DNA from: Nostoc edaphicum CCNP1411
Lineage (GTDB): Bacteria; Cyanobacteriota; Cyanobacteriia; Cyanobacteriales; Nostocaceae
Length of the DNA stretch: 64,000 bases
Direction: 5' to 3'
Assembly (NCBI RefSeq): GCF_014023275.1
Contig: NZ_CP054698.1
Location: forward strand, 62,001 to 126,000
Shown: piece after piece, positions 33,937 to 43,242 of the stretch
Numbering within the stretch: the first letter of the stretch is position 1
Layout: every line of letters starts with the position of its first letter
Notes under the pieces: model-generated
Seen by the model: the letters and a program-made list of their open reading frames with translations, nothing else
What the model was told of the DNA's origin: nothing
Databases searched by the model: none
Made by a program: the position numbers and the translations under genes

Positions 33937-35208
33937 TTTGATCATAGCCGTCGTAATCTCGCTCACTGGTTTGCCCTGTCAATGGGTGGAATTTTGTTCG
34001 CTTTTGCAGGGGTGGGCTATTGTCTGAGTGTCGAAGAACAGTTGCGGGTTTTTGATGACGAACTGTTTTCACAAAGTAAAGCCTTTGCCGTCAAAACCCA
34101 ATACTCGCTTTATCAAAGTCAATGGCGAAATCAGCGCGGCCAGACTCCTGTAGAAAGCGGTGTATCATTGAATGGCGGGCTAATGTATGCGCGGTGGTAT
34201 AACTCTAATAAACAACTTTTGCAGTTTGTTGGTTCATCGGGTGGCAAACAGTTGACCGCAGAACCCGGATTTCAAACGATAGAAGCACCAATAAGCTCAG
34301 AGTTACCTACTACAAAAACCTGGGTTCGCCAAGTTACACTCCCTGTTTTGGAAGGTAAGGTGCTAATTGGCTATTTCCAAACGGCAGTTCCAATGAACTC
34401 TCTACGCGTTGGACTAAACCAAGCCCGCTTGTTTTTAACTTTTGGGGTTCCTGTGACTTTTGGTGTAATAGGCATTACAGGTTGGTTTTTGGGCGGATTG
34501 GCAATGCGGCCAAGCCTTCGTGCTTATCAGCAATTGCAGCAATTTACAGCCGATGCTTCTCATGAATTACGCGCACCCGTTGCTACGGTATTGAGCAATG
34601 CCCAAGTTGCCCTGATGCCCCCCGAAGACCCCGTGGAGCAAAGATTGCGGTTGCAAAATATCGCTCAAACTGCTAAGTCCATGAGTACGTTGATCAATGA
34701 TCTGCTTTTCCTGTCGCGTCATAATGGCTCCCTTGCAGAAACCGGATTAAAACCTGTTGATTTGTGTGAGATATTGCGATCGCTTACCCAGGAGTTCGCC
34801 ACCCAAGCTCCCGCCCAAAATCTCAATTTCGATGCTCACCTTCCAGAGCATCCCATCATGTTAAAAGCCGATGCTAATTTGCTCAAACAAGCTGTAATTA
34901 ATCTACTAACTAATGCCTTCAAGTACACACCAGCAGACGGTAAGATACAATTGTATCTTTTTACCCAGTCTCACTCTGCGGTAATTCAGGTCAAAGACAA
35001 CGGGATTGGCATTCCATCCAGTGATTTGCCACATATATTTGATCGTTTTTATCGTGTAGATACTGTCCGATCTCGGCAAACAGGCGGCTTTGGACTCGGA
35101 CTTGCGATCGCTCAACAAATTGTGCAACGATACGGAGGGCAAATTACTGTAAATAGTACTCTAGGTCAAGGCTCCACCTTTCAAATTAGCCTTCCCCTAA
35201 AACTTTGA
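33934..35208 (+). CDS. Membrane sensor histidine kinase (RppB/NrsS-like)
   Basis: Length 424 aa. Two transmembrane helices (about 12-32 and 165-190) border a periplasmic sensor of about 130 residues. The HisKA domain has the phosphoacceptor His in [14 protein letters not shown] near 210. The ATP-binding domain has the N-box [10 protein letters not shown], the G1 box DNGIGIP and the G2 box GFGLGLAI. It would phosphorylate the upstream regulator. The start codon is the last ATG of an AATGACA array, which offers ATGs in every frame; only this one continues in the long frame. No classical ribosome site is present. Confidence 0.88.
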   Translation: MFDHSRRNLAHWFALSMGGILFAFAGVGYCLSVEEQLRVFDDELFSQSKAFAVKTQYSLYQSQWRNQRGQTPVESGVSLNGGLMYARWYNSNKQLLQFVGSSGGKQLTAEPGFQTIEAPISSELPTTKTWVRQVTLPVLEGKVLIGYFQTAVPMNSLRVGLNQARLFLTFGVPVTFGVIGITGWFLGGLAMRPSLRAYQQLQQFTADASHELRAPVATVLSNAQVALMPPEDPVEQRLRLQNIAQTAKSMSTLINDLLFLSRHNGSLAETGLKPVDLCEILRSLTQEFATQAPAQNLNFDAHLPEHPIMLKADANLLKQAVINLLTNAFKYTPADGKIQLYLFTQSHSAVIQVKDNGIGIPSSDLPHIFDRFYRVDTVRSRQTGGFGLGLAIAQQIVQRYGGQITVNSTLGQGSTFQISLPLKL

Positions 35209-35232
35209 CAAAAATCATTCAAATTGAAGAAG

Positions 35233-35388
35233 AATGCAGAATTCAGAATTCAGAATTCAGAATCAAGACGCTCGTGACGCTCTTCGCCCTTGGCGTCTCC
35301 CCTTGGGAGAAGACTCGCTTGCCGCCGGCGCTATCCGCCAGTCATACATAATTCATTCTGAATTCTGACTCCTGACTCCTGAATTCTG
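35233..35388. repeat. Inverted-repeat element with AGAATTC arms
   Basis: CAGAATTCAGAATTCAGAAT at the left pairs with ATTCTGAATTCTG at the right; the interior has a CTCGCTTGCC/GGCGCTATCCGCC stretch. The right arm carries gactcctgactcctgaattc, related to the 14-bp array at 56301-56356. Non-coding, between the kinase and the HxlR gene. Confidence 0.55.
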
Positions 35389-35489
35389 TTCGATAATTTG
35401 ACCCAAATCACCCAAAACCCCGACTTCCTTGCCTCTTTTTCAACTCCCCTCAAGGCACTTACAATTTAAGATATTTCCTACAAAAAACT

Positions 35490-35831
35490 ATGAAAGCTGA
35501 AGCAGAAAACCATCTCAGACTTACTTGTGAAGTAGAAACTACCTTAAAGGTGATTGGCGGACGCTGGAAAGTTTTGATTATTAGAGAATTAATGACTGGC
35601 GTCAAACGGTTTGGTGAGTTGCAACGGTCTTTACCTGGAGTTACCCAAAAGATGCTAACCCAACAACTCAGAGAAATGGAAGAAGACGGCATTATTCATC
35701 GAGAAGTTTATCCCCAAATTCCACCAAAGGTAGAATATTCGTTGACGCCTTTAGGAGAAACTTTGCAACCAATTCTCTATGCTATGCATGAATGGGCTAT
35801 TCAACATTTAGCTCGAACAAATCACCATTAA
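35490..35831 (+). CDS. HxlR-family winged-helix transcriptional regulator
   Basis: Length 113 aa, the usual HxlR size. The hallmark Cys near the N-terminus ([20 protein letters not shown], Cys at residue 12) could sense thiol or aldehyde stress. The recognition helix region ([20 protein letters not shown]) and the wing ([11 protein letters not shown]) follow. These proteins bind DNA as dimers and often regulate an adjacent gene, but the neighbours on both sides are separated by repeats and point elsewhere, so the target is unclear. Confidence 0.88.
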   Translation: MKAEAENHLRLTCEVETTLKVIGGRWKVLIIRELMTGVKRFGELQRSLPGVTQKMLTQQLREMEEDGIIHREVYPQIPPKVEYSLTPLGETLQPILYAMHEWAIQHLARTNHH

Positions 35832-35914
35832 TATTGATTAATACAGAATAAATAATATTTACTAAATTTCAATTCGAGCAAGCAGATTTATCTGTATGTT
35901 CTTGAATTTTGAAT

Positions 35915-36310
35915 TTATTCGTTGTTGCGTAAATACTCAATCGCGGCCTCTAATTTTGAGGAGTAACTTTCAGCAAACCTTTCAAACCAAAGTCCTTCAG
36001 ACGAGAGTGGATCTACTTTTGCTAACCATTTTTTTGCTTCCACTTTCAAAGCCTCTAATTGTTTGGCTTTGAGTTGTTCTTGTCGAATTTGTTCCTGTTC
36101 TAATTCTTGCTGTCTTTTTAACTCAATAGCAGCATCCTCTTCGGCAAAATCAGCCTTAACTTCTGCCAAAAGGTTATCCATAAAAGATGCTGACTTTGGC
36201 GATGCTGGAATAAAGGATTTTGCTGTAGCTGATTTTGACTGCTGCTGTTGTGGTTGAACTTCTTTGTATTCAGTTTGAAGTTCAGCTAATAGCTTATCAA
36301 TGGAATCCAT
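35915..36310 (-). CDS. Charged coiled-coil protein, cyanobacterial, function unknown
   Basis: Length 131 aa, cytosolic. Two related short motifs, MDSIDKLLAELQTEY at the start and FMDNLLAEVKADF near residue 43, suggest a duplicated peptide-like binding element. A Gln/Glu/Lys-rich helix (about 58-95) and a conserved-looking C-terminal helix (PLSSEGLWFERFAESYSSKLEAAI) follow. It lies downstream of two VWA-domain genes on the same strand (160 bp gap) and could belong with them as a scaffold. I do not recognise a named family. Confidence 0.6.
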   Translation of the reverse strand: MDSIDKLLAELQTEYKEVQPQQQQSKSATAKSFIPASPKSASFMDNLLAEVKADFAEEDAAIELKRQQELEQEQIRQEQLKAKQLEALKVEAKKWLAKVDPLSSEGLWFERFAESYSSKLEAAIEYLRNNE

Positions 36311-36448
36311 GTTTGCAATTCCTAATAAATGGTATAGCTAATACCGCTTTGTGTAATTCGTAATTCGTAATTTGTAATTTGTAATGGGCTACGCCCCGCT
36401 ATGCTAACGTAATTACCACTGCGTAGGGTTTTAGATATTAAAACGCGT

Positions 36449-36474
36449 GGATTATTTCCGCCGAACTGTACTAG
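36449..36474. mobile_element. Right-end fragment of the CTAGTAC-family MITE
   Basis: GGATTATTTCCGCCGAACTGTACTAG matches the right end of copies at 27548 and 60143 in its last 20 or so bases. The left half is missing. Its terminal CTAG again contains the stop codon of the adjoining minus-strand gene (36471-36473). Confidence 0.55.
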
Positions 36475-37076
36475 TCATTAATGGCATTGAGTAGCACTTC
36501 CGATAGACTCAAATCTTCCATATCTTCCATAGTAATGGTGTCACAGATATCAAACTTAGCACCAGCACTTTGGAGTTCATCGTCTAAGACTTTGAGAAAG
36601 CGGGTAGCTTGTGGATCTGTGCCGACTTGAATGAAGGAAATGGCTAATTCTTCATCTCTATCTATGCGGCGAGAAGCTTCAATAATTACCCTCATGACTG
36701 CTTTGCGATCGTCCGGTTCACCATCAGTAACCACTAAAATTGTTTCACCATTTGGCTTTGTTTGACCGGCTGCTTTACGTTGTAAGTAATCATCAGTTGC
36801 GTGTTTTAACACACCAGCTAAATCAGTTGTACCAGAGGGGTCATTTTCTCGGAAAATTTGCCCTACTATGCTGGATGTGACATTTTCGTACCGCTTAAAT
36901 TTACCAGAAAACAAGTAAATAGTTATGCCATCTGGGTCAAATTGCTCACACTTGCTAGCTAAAGCTAAAGTAGATTCCTGTGCTGCAAACCATCTACTTC
37001 TACCACCCTTTTGATCTTGGGTTGCCATGCTGCCGCTTTTGTCGATAATCAAGGTATAGTCACGATTTTCTAGCAT
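36471..37076 (-). CDS. VWA-domain protein (TerY-like), paralogue 2
   Basis: Length 201 aa, essentially a single von Willebrand A domain. The MIDAS metal site is complete: DKSGSM at residues 12-17 (DxSxS), the threonine in PSGTTDLAG near 78, and the aspartate in VTDGEPDD near 118. It resembles TerY and related VWA proteins linked to stress and phosphorylation modules. It is a close paralogue of the next upstream gene (56-bp gap, same strand), and the two most likely form one transcript. Their ends (LLNAIND, LTNAITD) align exactly up to the stop. Confidence 0.85.
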   Translation of the reverse strand: MLENRDYTLIIDKSGSMATQDQKGGRSRWFAAQESTLALASKCEQFDPDGITIYLFSGKFKRYENVTSSIVGQIFRENDPSGTTDLAGVLKHATDDYLQRKAAGQTKPNGETILVVTDGEPDDRKAVMRVIIEASRRIDRDEELAISFIQVGTDPQATRFLKVLDDELQSAGAKFDICDTITMEDMEDLSLSEVLLNAIND

Positions 37077-37132
37077 GATTAAATTCTCCAGTTAATAGTT
37101 AAAGAGTTACTGGACTATAGGTGGTCAACACA

Positions 37133-37738
37133 TTAGTCAGTTATGGCATTCGTCAATACATCGACAAGACTCATTTCTTCTAAGTCATCTAAAGTGACGG
37201 TATCGCAAATATCAAATTTAGCGCCGACACTTTGCAATTGATCATCCAAAGCTTTCAGAAACTTAGTTGCTTGGGCATCTGAACCTACTTGAATGATCGA
37301 AATTCCTAATTCTTCATCACGTTCCATCTGGCGAGTCGCATGAATGATCACTTCAAACACAGCTTTGCGATCGTCTGGTTCACCATCGGTGATGACTAAA
37401 ATTGTCTCTCCGTTTGCCTTGGTTTTACCGGCTGCTTTGCGTTGAAAGTAGTTATTGAGCGCATCTTGAAGTACACCTGCTAAGTTTGTCGTCCCAGCAG
37501 GGTCATTTTCGAGAAATATCTGTGCAACTTTGGCTGAGGTGACATCATCGTAGCGTTTAAATCTACCAGCAAAAACGTAAACGGTGATGCCATCGGGGTC
37601 AAACTGTTCGGCCTTTCTTGCCAAAGCGAGAGTAGACTCTTGGGCTATCTCCCATCTACTTCTACCACCCACTTGGTCGGGTGTAGACATACTACCGCTT
37701 TTGTCAATGATTAAGGTATAGTCGCGATCGCTCATCAT
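37133..37738 (-). CDS. VWA-domain protein (TerY-like), paralogue 1
   Basis: Length 201 aa, the same length and layout as the downstream paralogue, with MIDAS residues DKSGSM, GTTNLAG and ITDGEPDD intact. Differences are scattered, which points to an old tandem duplication rather than a recent one. VWA domains bind partner proteins through a chelated metal ion. No catalytic partner (kinase, phosphatase or MoxR ATPase) is encoded within a few kilobases, so the partner is unknown. The promoter side, with the MITE at 37867, is upstream. Confidence 0.85.
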   Translation of the reverse strand: MMSDRDYTLIIDKSGSMSTPDQVGGRSRWEIAQESTLALARKAEQFDPDGITVYVFAGRFKRYDDVTSAKVAQIFLENDPAGTTNLAGVLQDALNNYFQRKAAGKTKANGETILVITDGEPDDRKAVFEVIIHATRQMERDEELGISIIQVGSDAQATKFLKALDDQLQSVGAKFDICDTVTLDDLEEMSLVDVLTNAITD

Positions 37739-38155
37739 AATCTTCCTCTGATTGTTACCTTGTAATTCTAGTCTAACTCCGTTTTTTTACCTGTAAGCAA
37801 GGCTTTTAAGCTTTTGTATCAATTCTACTAGTCAACAAAACATACCTCATTAGATAAATGCGATCGCTAGTACCGCAAGGCGGAATTAAAAATTAAAAAT
37901 GAATACAGCGTAAGTGTTTTATTCATTTGGAATGGGTGGTTTATTTACGCCGTAATGTACTAGTACGTCTTTGTTCCCGCAGTTTCACAGTCCCCAATAC
38001 CCTAGAAACACTAAAAGTTAGAGATGGGTTTGCTTGTTGTATCCATATTTAGTCTGGGAATAATAAATACTAATCATGCTGATACACACTGAGCTAAATA
38101 AACGTGAGTTCGACAAATCTCGTCTTTCCTTGAATTTCCATTTGTATCCCTCTCG
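37739..38155. other. Intergenic region with MITE copy B
   Basis: Contains the CTAGTAC-family MITE at 37867-37963 and, at 38098-38118, a half copy of the TAACGTGAGTTCG element found whole at 63503-63650. The CCCTCTCGCCCGTCGGAG sequence at the end is the insertion target of the nested element that follows. No gene is seen. Confidence 0.55.
37867..37963. mobile_element. CTAGTAC-family MITE, copy B
   Basis: Same ends and interior as copy A (CTAGTACCGCAAGGCGGAA ... TTTACGCCGTAATGTACTAG), 97 bp long with fewer AAAAATT units. Intergenic. No open frame. Confidence 0.75.
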
Positions 38156-38216
38156 CCCGTCGGAGCTACGGTGTACACACAAGTCGAATTACCCCCCTTA
38201 ATCCCCCCTTGCCAAG

Positions 38217-39705
38217 GCTACCGTGTATACACAAGTCCATCCAGAGCGAGTTTCCAGCCGATAAAGATGGATTCAAATTGTCTTAAACCATGAACAAGGG
38301 TAGGCATTCCAGGAGGCCTACCAGAGGTATAACCAGACCATCCACCAAGTCGAGCAATGATCCAAGTAGCCCAGGGCAAACAACCCCGTGGATAAGGATT
38401 TTGTAATTTTTTGGTATCGCCTTCAACAGAAGATTGAAGTCCTAATAAGCATTGCTGCTGCTTTTGACAAAAGGTAAGCTCGGCAGAAAGTTGAGTATTA
38501 TTGCGTCCCTCAACCATTTGTAAGGTTCGCACGGCTACGGACAAAGCAAGGATTGTTAGGCGTTGAATTGCAATACTAGACTCTAACTGAGTCGCTTCGA
38601 TATTCAATCCAGCTTTTTTGAGAGTGGCAAAAAGTTGTTCAATCTTCCATCGCCATCCGTACCACTTAATGACTCGCAGTGCCTGTTCCAAGCAGACAAC
38701 AACGTGAGTTGTCAGCAACCGCCAATGAATCGGTTCTTGTCCTGCGGGTGGTTGGACTTCCAGAGCTTCAACAGCAAAAAGGGTAACACTAGGAGGATAG
38801 CCAAAAACGCCTAATTTATCGGGGCGTTGAATCTCAACTTGTCCACAACGAACAATAAGCATTGCTTCTCTTGGCATTCGCTTTCGACGTGAGTCTGCGG
38901 GAACGTTAATTATATAAGTACCTTCACAAGGCTGCTGACTTAAGTAGTCGAATAGTGATTCAGACCGCCCTAACAATCGACGATCTTGGCAAGCTCTTAT
39001 CAGTAAATGATTGTTTTTATTGGGTACAGTTGCAAATTCCTCAAATAAATCCGATTCGCGGTCGCCAATATGAGTTACCATTTTTGCTCCACCCACTTCA
39101 AAGCATCGCTTACTACTTTCTGCCGATGCTAACCATTTGTAAGATTCTTTCTCCTCAATTGGTAAATTTTGATAGTCACGAGTTATGTTTATCTGCATGG
39201 TTTATAGCTCGGCTCCACAGTTTTACTGTGCTTAACCCCAGTGGAAATCCACTCTCACCATCTAATACCAATGTTGGATGGATATAAAACCCGACATCTG
39301 TGTTATTGCCTACTACTCCTAATCCTGGCGGTGACAGCCTACCTGCATGAGACTGCAAGTTAATCTCGCTAGTATCGCTAATCGCTAATACGTGTCGTTT
39401 TGCCAGATGAAACTCGCAATCATCCGAAAGGCTACGTACTAGTTCTGATAGTGTTACGTTTTCATTCTCCAAAAACCGATAATAACCCATCTGTTCTGCC
39501 CAATTTCGACTTATTTGCCGGATATTTATCGATTGGTGCTTACGAATCGCCTCGTATAATGCTGCCCCCTTTTTATCAGCCTTGGGTCTCCAAATGCCGT
39601 TCCTGGTGTCGTCGAAGCGTGAATTAAGATTGGATTATCCATAGTTTTTGCTTCTCAAAAATCCTCTGCACCTACTTTACATCCGACTTGTGTATACACG
39701 GTAGC
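38217..39705 (-). mobile_element. IS4-family insertion sequence, 1489 bp, decayed
   Basis: Perfect terminal inverted repeats with core CTACCGTGTATACACAAGTC (38218-38237) and its complement (39685-39704), extendable by one base on each side. The inside encodes a DDE transposase on the minus strand whose TAG stop is part of the left repeat. No target duplication is visible where it enters the MITE (AAG on the left, CGATGTA on the right). The ends differ from the MITE ends at only 2 of 20 positions. Confidence 0.8.
38218..39642 (-). pseudogene. IS4-family DDE transposase, frameshifted twice
   Basis: Three frames must be joined. An N-terminal piece starts at ATG 39642 (DNPILIHASTTPGTAFGDPR). A shift at the AAAAAGGGGG run (39565-39574) leads to ALYEAIRKHQSINIRQISRNW and on to VVGNNTDVGFYIHPTLVL. 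A second shift near 39180-39200 leads to NLPIEEKESYKWLASAE, VTHIGDRESDLFEEF (a DDE-region Asp) and WYGWRWKIEQLFATLKKAGLNIE, the YREK-like box of IS4 transposases. The first shift lies on a slippery run and could be programmed. The second looks like a simple indel, so the element is probably inactive. The last sense codons and the stop come from the terminal repeat. Confidence 0.78.
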
Positions 39706-39898
39706 GATGTATTGGGGGGAAATAGAAAATCTAGTTCCCTCCCCTTTGCAAGGGGAGGGTTAGGGTGGGGTAAAACCTTGGGTTTTTCAGCGATTTCAGA
39801 CTTGTGTGTACACCGTAGCCCGTCGGAGAGGGACGGTTTTACGTAGTAAAACCAGGGAGAGGTTTCTTTATTGCTTAATTTTAGAGATAAATTCTGGT

Positions 39899-42800
39899 AT
39901 GAACCATCCTAGATTCTTAGATAACCCCGCGCAAAAGCAAAACACGCAGCCGCAAAACTTCTCCTTGGTATTTCTGCATCAGATGATCAATGGTATGTCT
40001 GACCCAATTTTTGTCAAAGACCGTCAACATCGCTGGGTATTACTCAACGATACTTACTGTGATTTCGTCGGTCATAGCCGAGAAGAATTAATTGGTAAGT
40101 CAGACTATGATTTTTTTCCGCAAGCAGCAGCTGATGTGTCCCGGCAAAAAGATGAGCTGGTTTTCACGACAAATATTACTAATGAAAACCAGGATATTTT
40201 TACTGATACCCAGGGTATAACTCATCTCATATCTACAAAAAAATCTTGCTTTGAGGATGAGACTGGTAATAAATTTTTGGTGGGTAGTATTCGAGATATC
40301 ATTTTACAGAATGAAGCCGAGAAAGTTTTGGGTGTGAGTGGCAGAGCTAGTGATATTACTGGACTCATGCAAAATAGTGAGATGCTTCGGGAAACCCTCG
40401 AAGAACTCCAGATAGTTGAAGAAGAACTGCGCCAAAAAAACGAAAAATTAGCGATCGCTCGTGAAACGGCAGAATTAGAGCATCGGCGTTATCAGGATTT
40501 GTTTGATCTCGCCCCAGATGCATACTTGGTGACCGATGTAGCTGGCATCATCAAAGAGGCTAACTATGTAGCCGCAGCCTTACTATCTGTGAGACAAAAC
40601 TATCTGATAGGTAAACTATTCATCCTCTTTGTCGATGAAGCAGACCACCAAATTTTCATCAGCCAACTGGCAAATTTACAGCAGGTGCAGGATTGGGAAG
40701 TCCATCTCAAGGCACGAGGAGGTACAGTTTTTCCCGCTAGTGTCAAGATGGTTGCGATGTATGATTCACAGGGTCAGCAGGTCGGCTGGCGTTGGTTGCT
40801 TCGCGACATCAGCGAACAGCAAGCCATACTAGGCTTACGCCAGCAAGCAGAGTCAGACCTACACCGCATGAATGCCTTACTCCAAGCTCAACAAGAAGCT
40901 TCCATCGACGGAATTTTAATTATTGATGAAAATCGTATAGTTACATCATCAAATCAGAAATTCTCCCAGTTATGGCAAATTCCTGCCGCACTGCTTCAAA
41001 CAGGCGACGATCGCCAACTTCTGAAATGCGTACTAGACCAACTAGTAAAGCCAGACGAATTTCTAGCTAAAGTGGAGTATCTTTACCAGCATCCAGAAAA
41101 AAGCAGTCGTGATGAAATTTTCCTCAAGTCTGGAAAGATTTTTGAGCGCTATTCTGCACCCGTGCATAAATACCAAGGAGCTTGTGGTCAGACATCAGCT
41201 TTAAAAGACTATTACGGTAGGATTTGGTATTTTCGCGACATTACCGAATACAAGCAAGCAGAGACAGAACTCAGGGCTTCACAGCAAAGACTGGCGTTGC
41301 TGATTGAACAAACACCTTTAGCCATTGTTGAATGGAATACCAAGTTTGAGGTTCAGACCTGGAATCGGGCAGCAGAAAGAATCTTTGGATACACCACAGA
41401 GGAAATGCTGGGGAGTAGTTTTGAGACCATAGTACCTGAAAACGCCAGAAAGCAAGTAGATGAGATTATAACCGCCCTATTAACACAACGTGGAGGAAGT
41501 TTGAGTGTCAACGAGAACATCACTAAAGATGGTAGGACAATAGTTGGTGAGTGGTATAACAACCCGTTAGTGGCTCCTGATGGCCAGGTGATTGGTGTTG
41601 CTTCACTGGTGTTAGACATCACAGAACGTAAACGCGCTGAAGAGGAACAGCAAAAATTTGTTGCGTTGATTGAAAACAGCAGCGACTTTATTGGCATTTC
41701 TTCAATGGAAGGGCAAGTTCTCTATGTGAACCCCGCCGGACTCAAGATGGTGGGACTTATTAGCCTGGAAGAAGCCAAAACTAAATTATTGGTTGATTTT
41801 CATTCACCAGAAGCTTTTGCAGAGTTGAAAGAGCAAATTATTCCTTTGATGCTTGAACATGGTTTCTGGCAAGGCGAGTTTCGCCATAGGCATTTTCAAA
41901 CAGGTATAGAAATTCCTACAGATTGCAGCCTATTTATGGTTAAACATCCTGAAACAGGAGAGCCTTTCTGTCGGGTAGCTGTTGCTAGAGATATCACAGA
42001 ACGTAAACAAGCCAAAGAAGCCCTGCTAAAGTCGGAAGCGCAACTCCGACAACAGGCCGAAGAACTTAAAGAAGCACTCCGCGAACTTCAGTATACCCAG
42101 ACTCACTTAATTCAAAGTGAAAAGATGTCCAGCTTAGGTCAACTAGTCGCAGGGGTGGCACACGAAATCAACAACCCGGTCAATTTTATTTATGGCAACC
42201 TCACTCCTGCCCAGGAATATACCCAAGATTTACTTTCACTTTTGCAACTCTATCAAAGTCATTATCCTCAACCTGTGCCAGAAATTGAGGATTTTGTAGA
42301 ACTAATCGAACTGGAATTTTTGAAATCAGATTTACCACAAATAATTAACTCAATGAAAGGTGGGGCAAACCGGATTCGAGAGATTGTGCTTTCTCTACGA
42401 ACTTTCTCACGCTTGGATGAAGCCGAAATGAAAGCTGTTGATATTCATGAAGGAATTGACAGTACTCTGATGATTTTACAAAGCCGCCTCAATGCTAATG
42501 ACCAACGCCTAACAATTGAAATCATCAAAGAATACGGCAAACTACCGCTGGTTGAATGTTACGCTGGGCAGCTAAACCAAGTATTCATGAATATTTTGTC
42601 AAACGCGATTGATGCTTTAGAGGAGTCATTTGTCATCTGTCATTTGTCATTAGAAAACAACTCTAAACAAAGGACAAATTACAAAGGACTAATGACTTCT
42701 CCAACAATTTGCATTTGCACCCAACTACAAGAGTCAAATCAAGTAACAATTACAATTGCCGATAATGGATTAGGAATAACAAAAGATGTTAAAAAACAGC

Positions 42801-42976
42801 TATTCGACCCCTTCTTTACCACCAAGCCTATTGGCCAAGGTACGGGGATGGGGCTTGCCATCAGCTACCAGATCATTGCAGAAAGACATGGCGGTTCTTT
42901 AGAATGTATTTCACAGCCAGGACAAGGTGCTGAGTTTGTGATTAAGATTCCTCTGATCCAGGATTCTTCAACATAA
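39899..42976 (+). CDS. Multi-PAS sensor histidine kinase
   Basis: Length 1025 aa from the ATG at 39899; the longer frame to 39806 reads into the MITE end and is rejected. It is soluble. Five PAS-type domains follow one another at roughly 25-140, 200-320, 325-440, 465-600 and 605-740, several ending in the PAC texts DISEQQ, DITERKRAEEE and DITERKQAKEA. A coiled coil leads to the HisKA-type helix with the phosphoacceptor His in GVAHEINNPVNFIYG near 755, then the ATP-binding domain with N-box NILSNAIDAL, G1 DNGLGI and G2 GTGMGLAIS. Between the N-box and G1 an extra segment of about 24 residues is read from a dispersed hairpin repeat (42624-42697). No receiver domain is attached. The signal is unknown. 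Confidence 0.85.
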   Translation: MNHPRFLDNPAQKQNTQPQNFSLVFLHQMINGMSDPIFVKDRQHRWVLLNDTYCDFVGHSREELIGKSDYDFFPQAAADVSRQKDELVFTTNITNENQDIFTDTQGITHLISTKKSCFEDETGNKFLVGSIRDIILQNEAEKVLGVSGRASDITGLMQNSEMLRETLEELQIVEEELRQKNEKLAIARETAELEHRRYQDLFDLAPDAYLVTDVAGIIKEANYVAAALLSVRQNYLIGKLFILFVDEADHQIFISQLANLQQVQDWEVHLKARGGTVFPASVKMVAMYDSQGQQVGWRWLLRDISEQQAILGLRQQAESDLHRMNALLQAQQEASIDGILIIDENRIVTSSNQKFSQLWQIPAALLQTGDDRQLLKCVLDQLVKPDEFLAKVEYLYQHPEKSSRDEIFLKSGKIFERYSAPVHKYQGACGQTSALKDYYGRIWYFRDITEYKQAETELRASQQRLALLIEQTPLAIVEWNTKFEVQTWNRAAERIFGYTTEEMLGSSFETIVPENARKQVDEIITALLTQRGGSLSVNENITKDGRTIVGEWYNNPLVAPDGQVIGVASLVLDITERKRAEEEQQKFVALIENSSDFIGISSMEGQVLYVNPAGLKMVGLISLEEAKTKLLVDFHSPEAFAELKEQIIPLMLEHGFWQGEFRHRHFQTGIEIPTDCSLFMVKHPETGEPFCRVAVARDITERKQAKEALLKSEAQLRQQAEELKEALRELQYTQTHLIQSEKMSSLGQLVAGVAHEINNPVNFIYGNLTPAQEYTQDLLSLLQLYQSHYPQPVPEIEDFVELIELEFLKSDLPQIINSMKGGANRIREIVLSLRTFSRLDEAEMKAVDIHEGIDSTLMILQSRLNANDQRLTIEIIKEYGKLPLVECYAGQLNQVFMNILSNAIDALEESFVICHLSLENNSKQRTNYKGLMTSPTICICTQLQESNQVTITIADNGLGITKDVKKQLFDPFFTTKPIGQGTGMGLAISYQIIAERHGGSLECISQPGQGAEFVIKIPLIQDSST
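42624..42697 (+). repeat. Hairpin repeat inserted in frame in the kinase ATP-binding domain
   Basis: AGTCATTTGTCATCTGTCATTTGTCATT on the left pairs with GGACAAATTACAAAGGACTAATGACT on the right; this is the same AATGACA heptamer sequence as the arrays at 33891, 54576, 60287 and 62061. Read in the kinase frame it gives SFVICHLSLENNSKQ and the following nine residues, with no stop. Confidence 0.65.
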
Positions 42977-43041
42977 TTCGTAATTAATAATACTCCCCTC
43001 TAGCAACAAGCGATCTACGTAATTCGTAATTTTAACCCGTA

Positions 43042-43166
43042 AGGGACTTCCAAATAAAAAAATATCCAATTAACTCCTGTGGGGTGGGCGACACAAGATC
43101 CCAGTTTATATGGCGGGCAAGATGCCCACCCCACAATATTGGATAATTTATTTCTTGGAGTTCCCT
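43042..43166. mobile_element. 125-bp MITE-like element (AGGGACTTCCAA ends)
   Basis: Outer ends AGGGACTTCCAA and TTGGAGTTCCCT pair with one mismatch. The next parts AATATCCAAT and ATTGGATAATT pair, and an inner stem is GTGGGGTGGGC with GCCCACCCCAC. The whole element folds on itself. Intergenic between the PAS kinase and obgE, which converge. Confidence 0.65.
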
Positions 43167-43242
43167 AAGTAAAAAACAAAGTATTTCTACTGCCGATAGC
43201 TACCCCTTCTGAAAATATTAATTACGAATTACGAATTACGAA

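Larger units (their letters stand above)
38166..39818. mobile_element. MITE copy 2, split by the IS4-type element, with 10-bp target duplication
   Basis: Outer ends CTACGGTGTACACACAAGTC and GACTTGTGTGTACACCGTAG are complementary apart from one base pair inserted in the TGTG run. Direct repeats CCCGTCGGAG flank it at 38156-38165 and 39819-39828. Its two halves (38166-38216, 39706-39818) rejoin to give the same interior as the 149-bp copy at 7099-7247. Confidence 0.75.

Noticed and set aside
33737..34072. A minus-strand frame reading [14 protein letters not shown] and a Pro/Cys/Leu-rich tail
   Set aside because: Its text is the complement of the AATGACA and GGGGCAG arrays and overlaps two real plus-strand genes.
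39806..39898. The longer multi-PAS kinase start at 39806
   Set aside because: The extra 31 codons start inside the right end of the MITE and continue into unrelated repeat-derived text. ATG 39899 begins the conserved protein.
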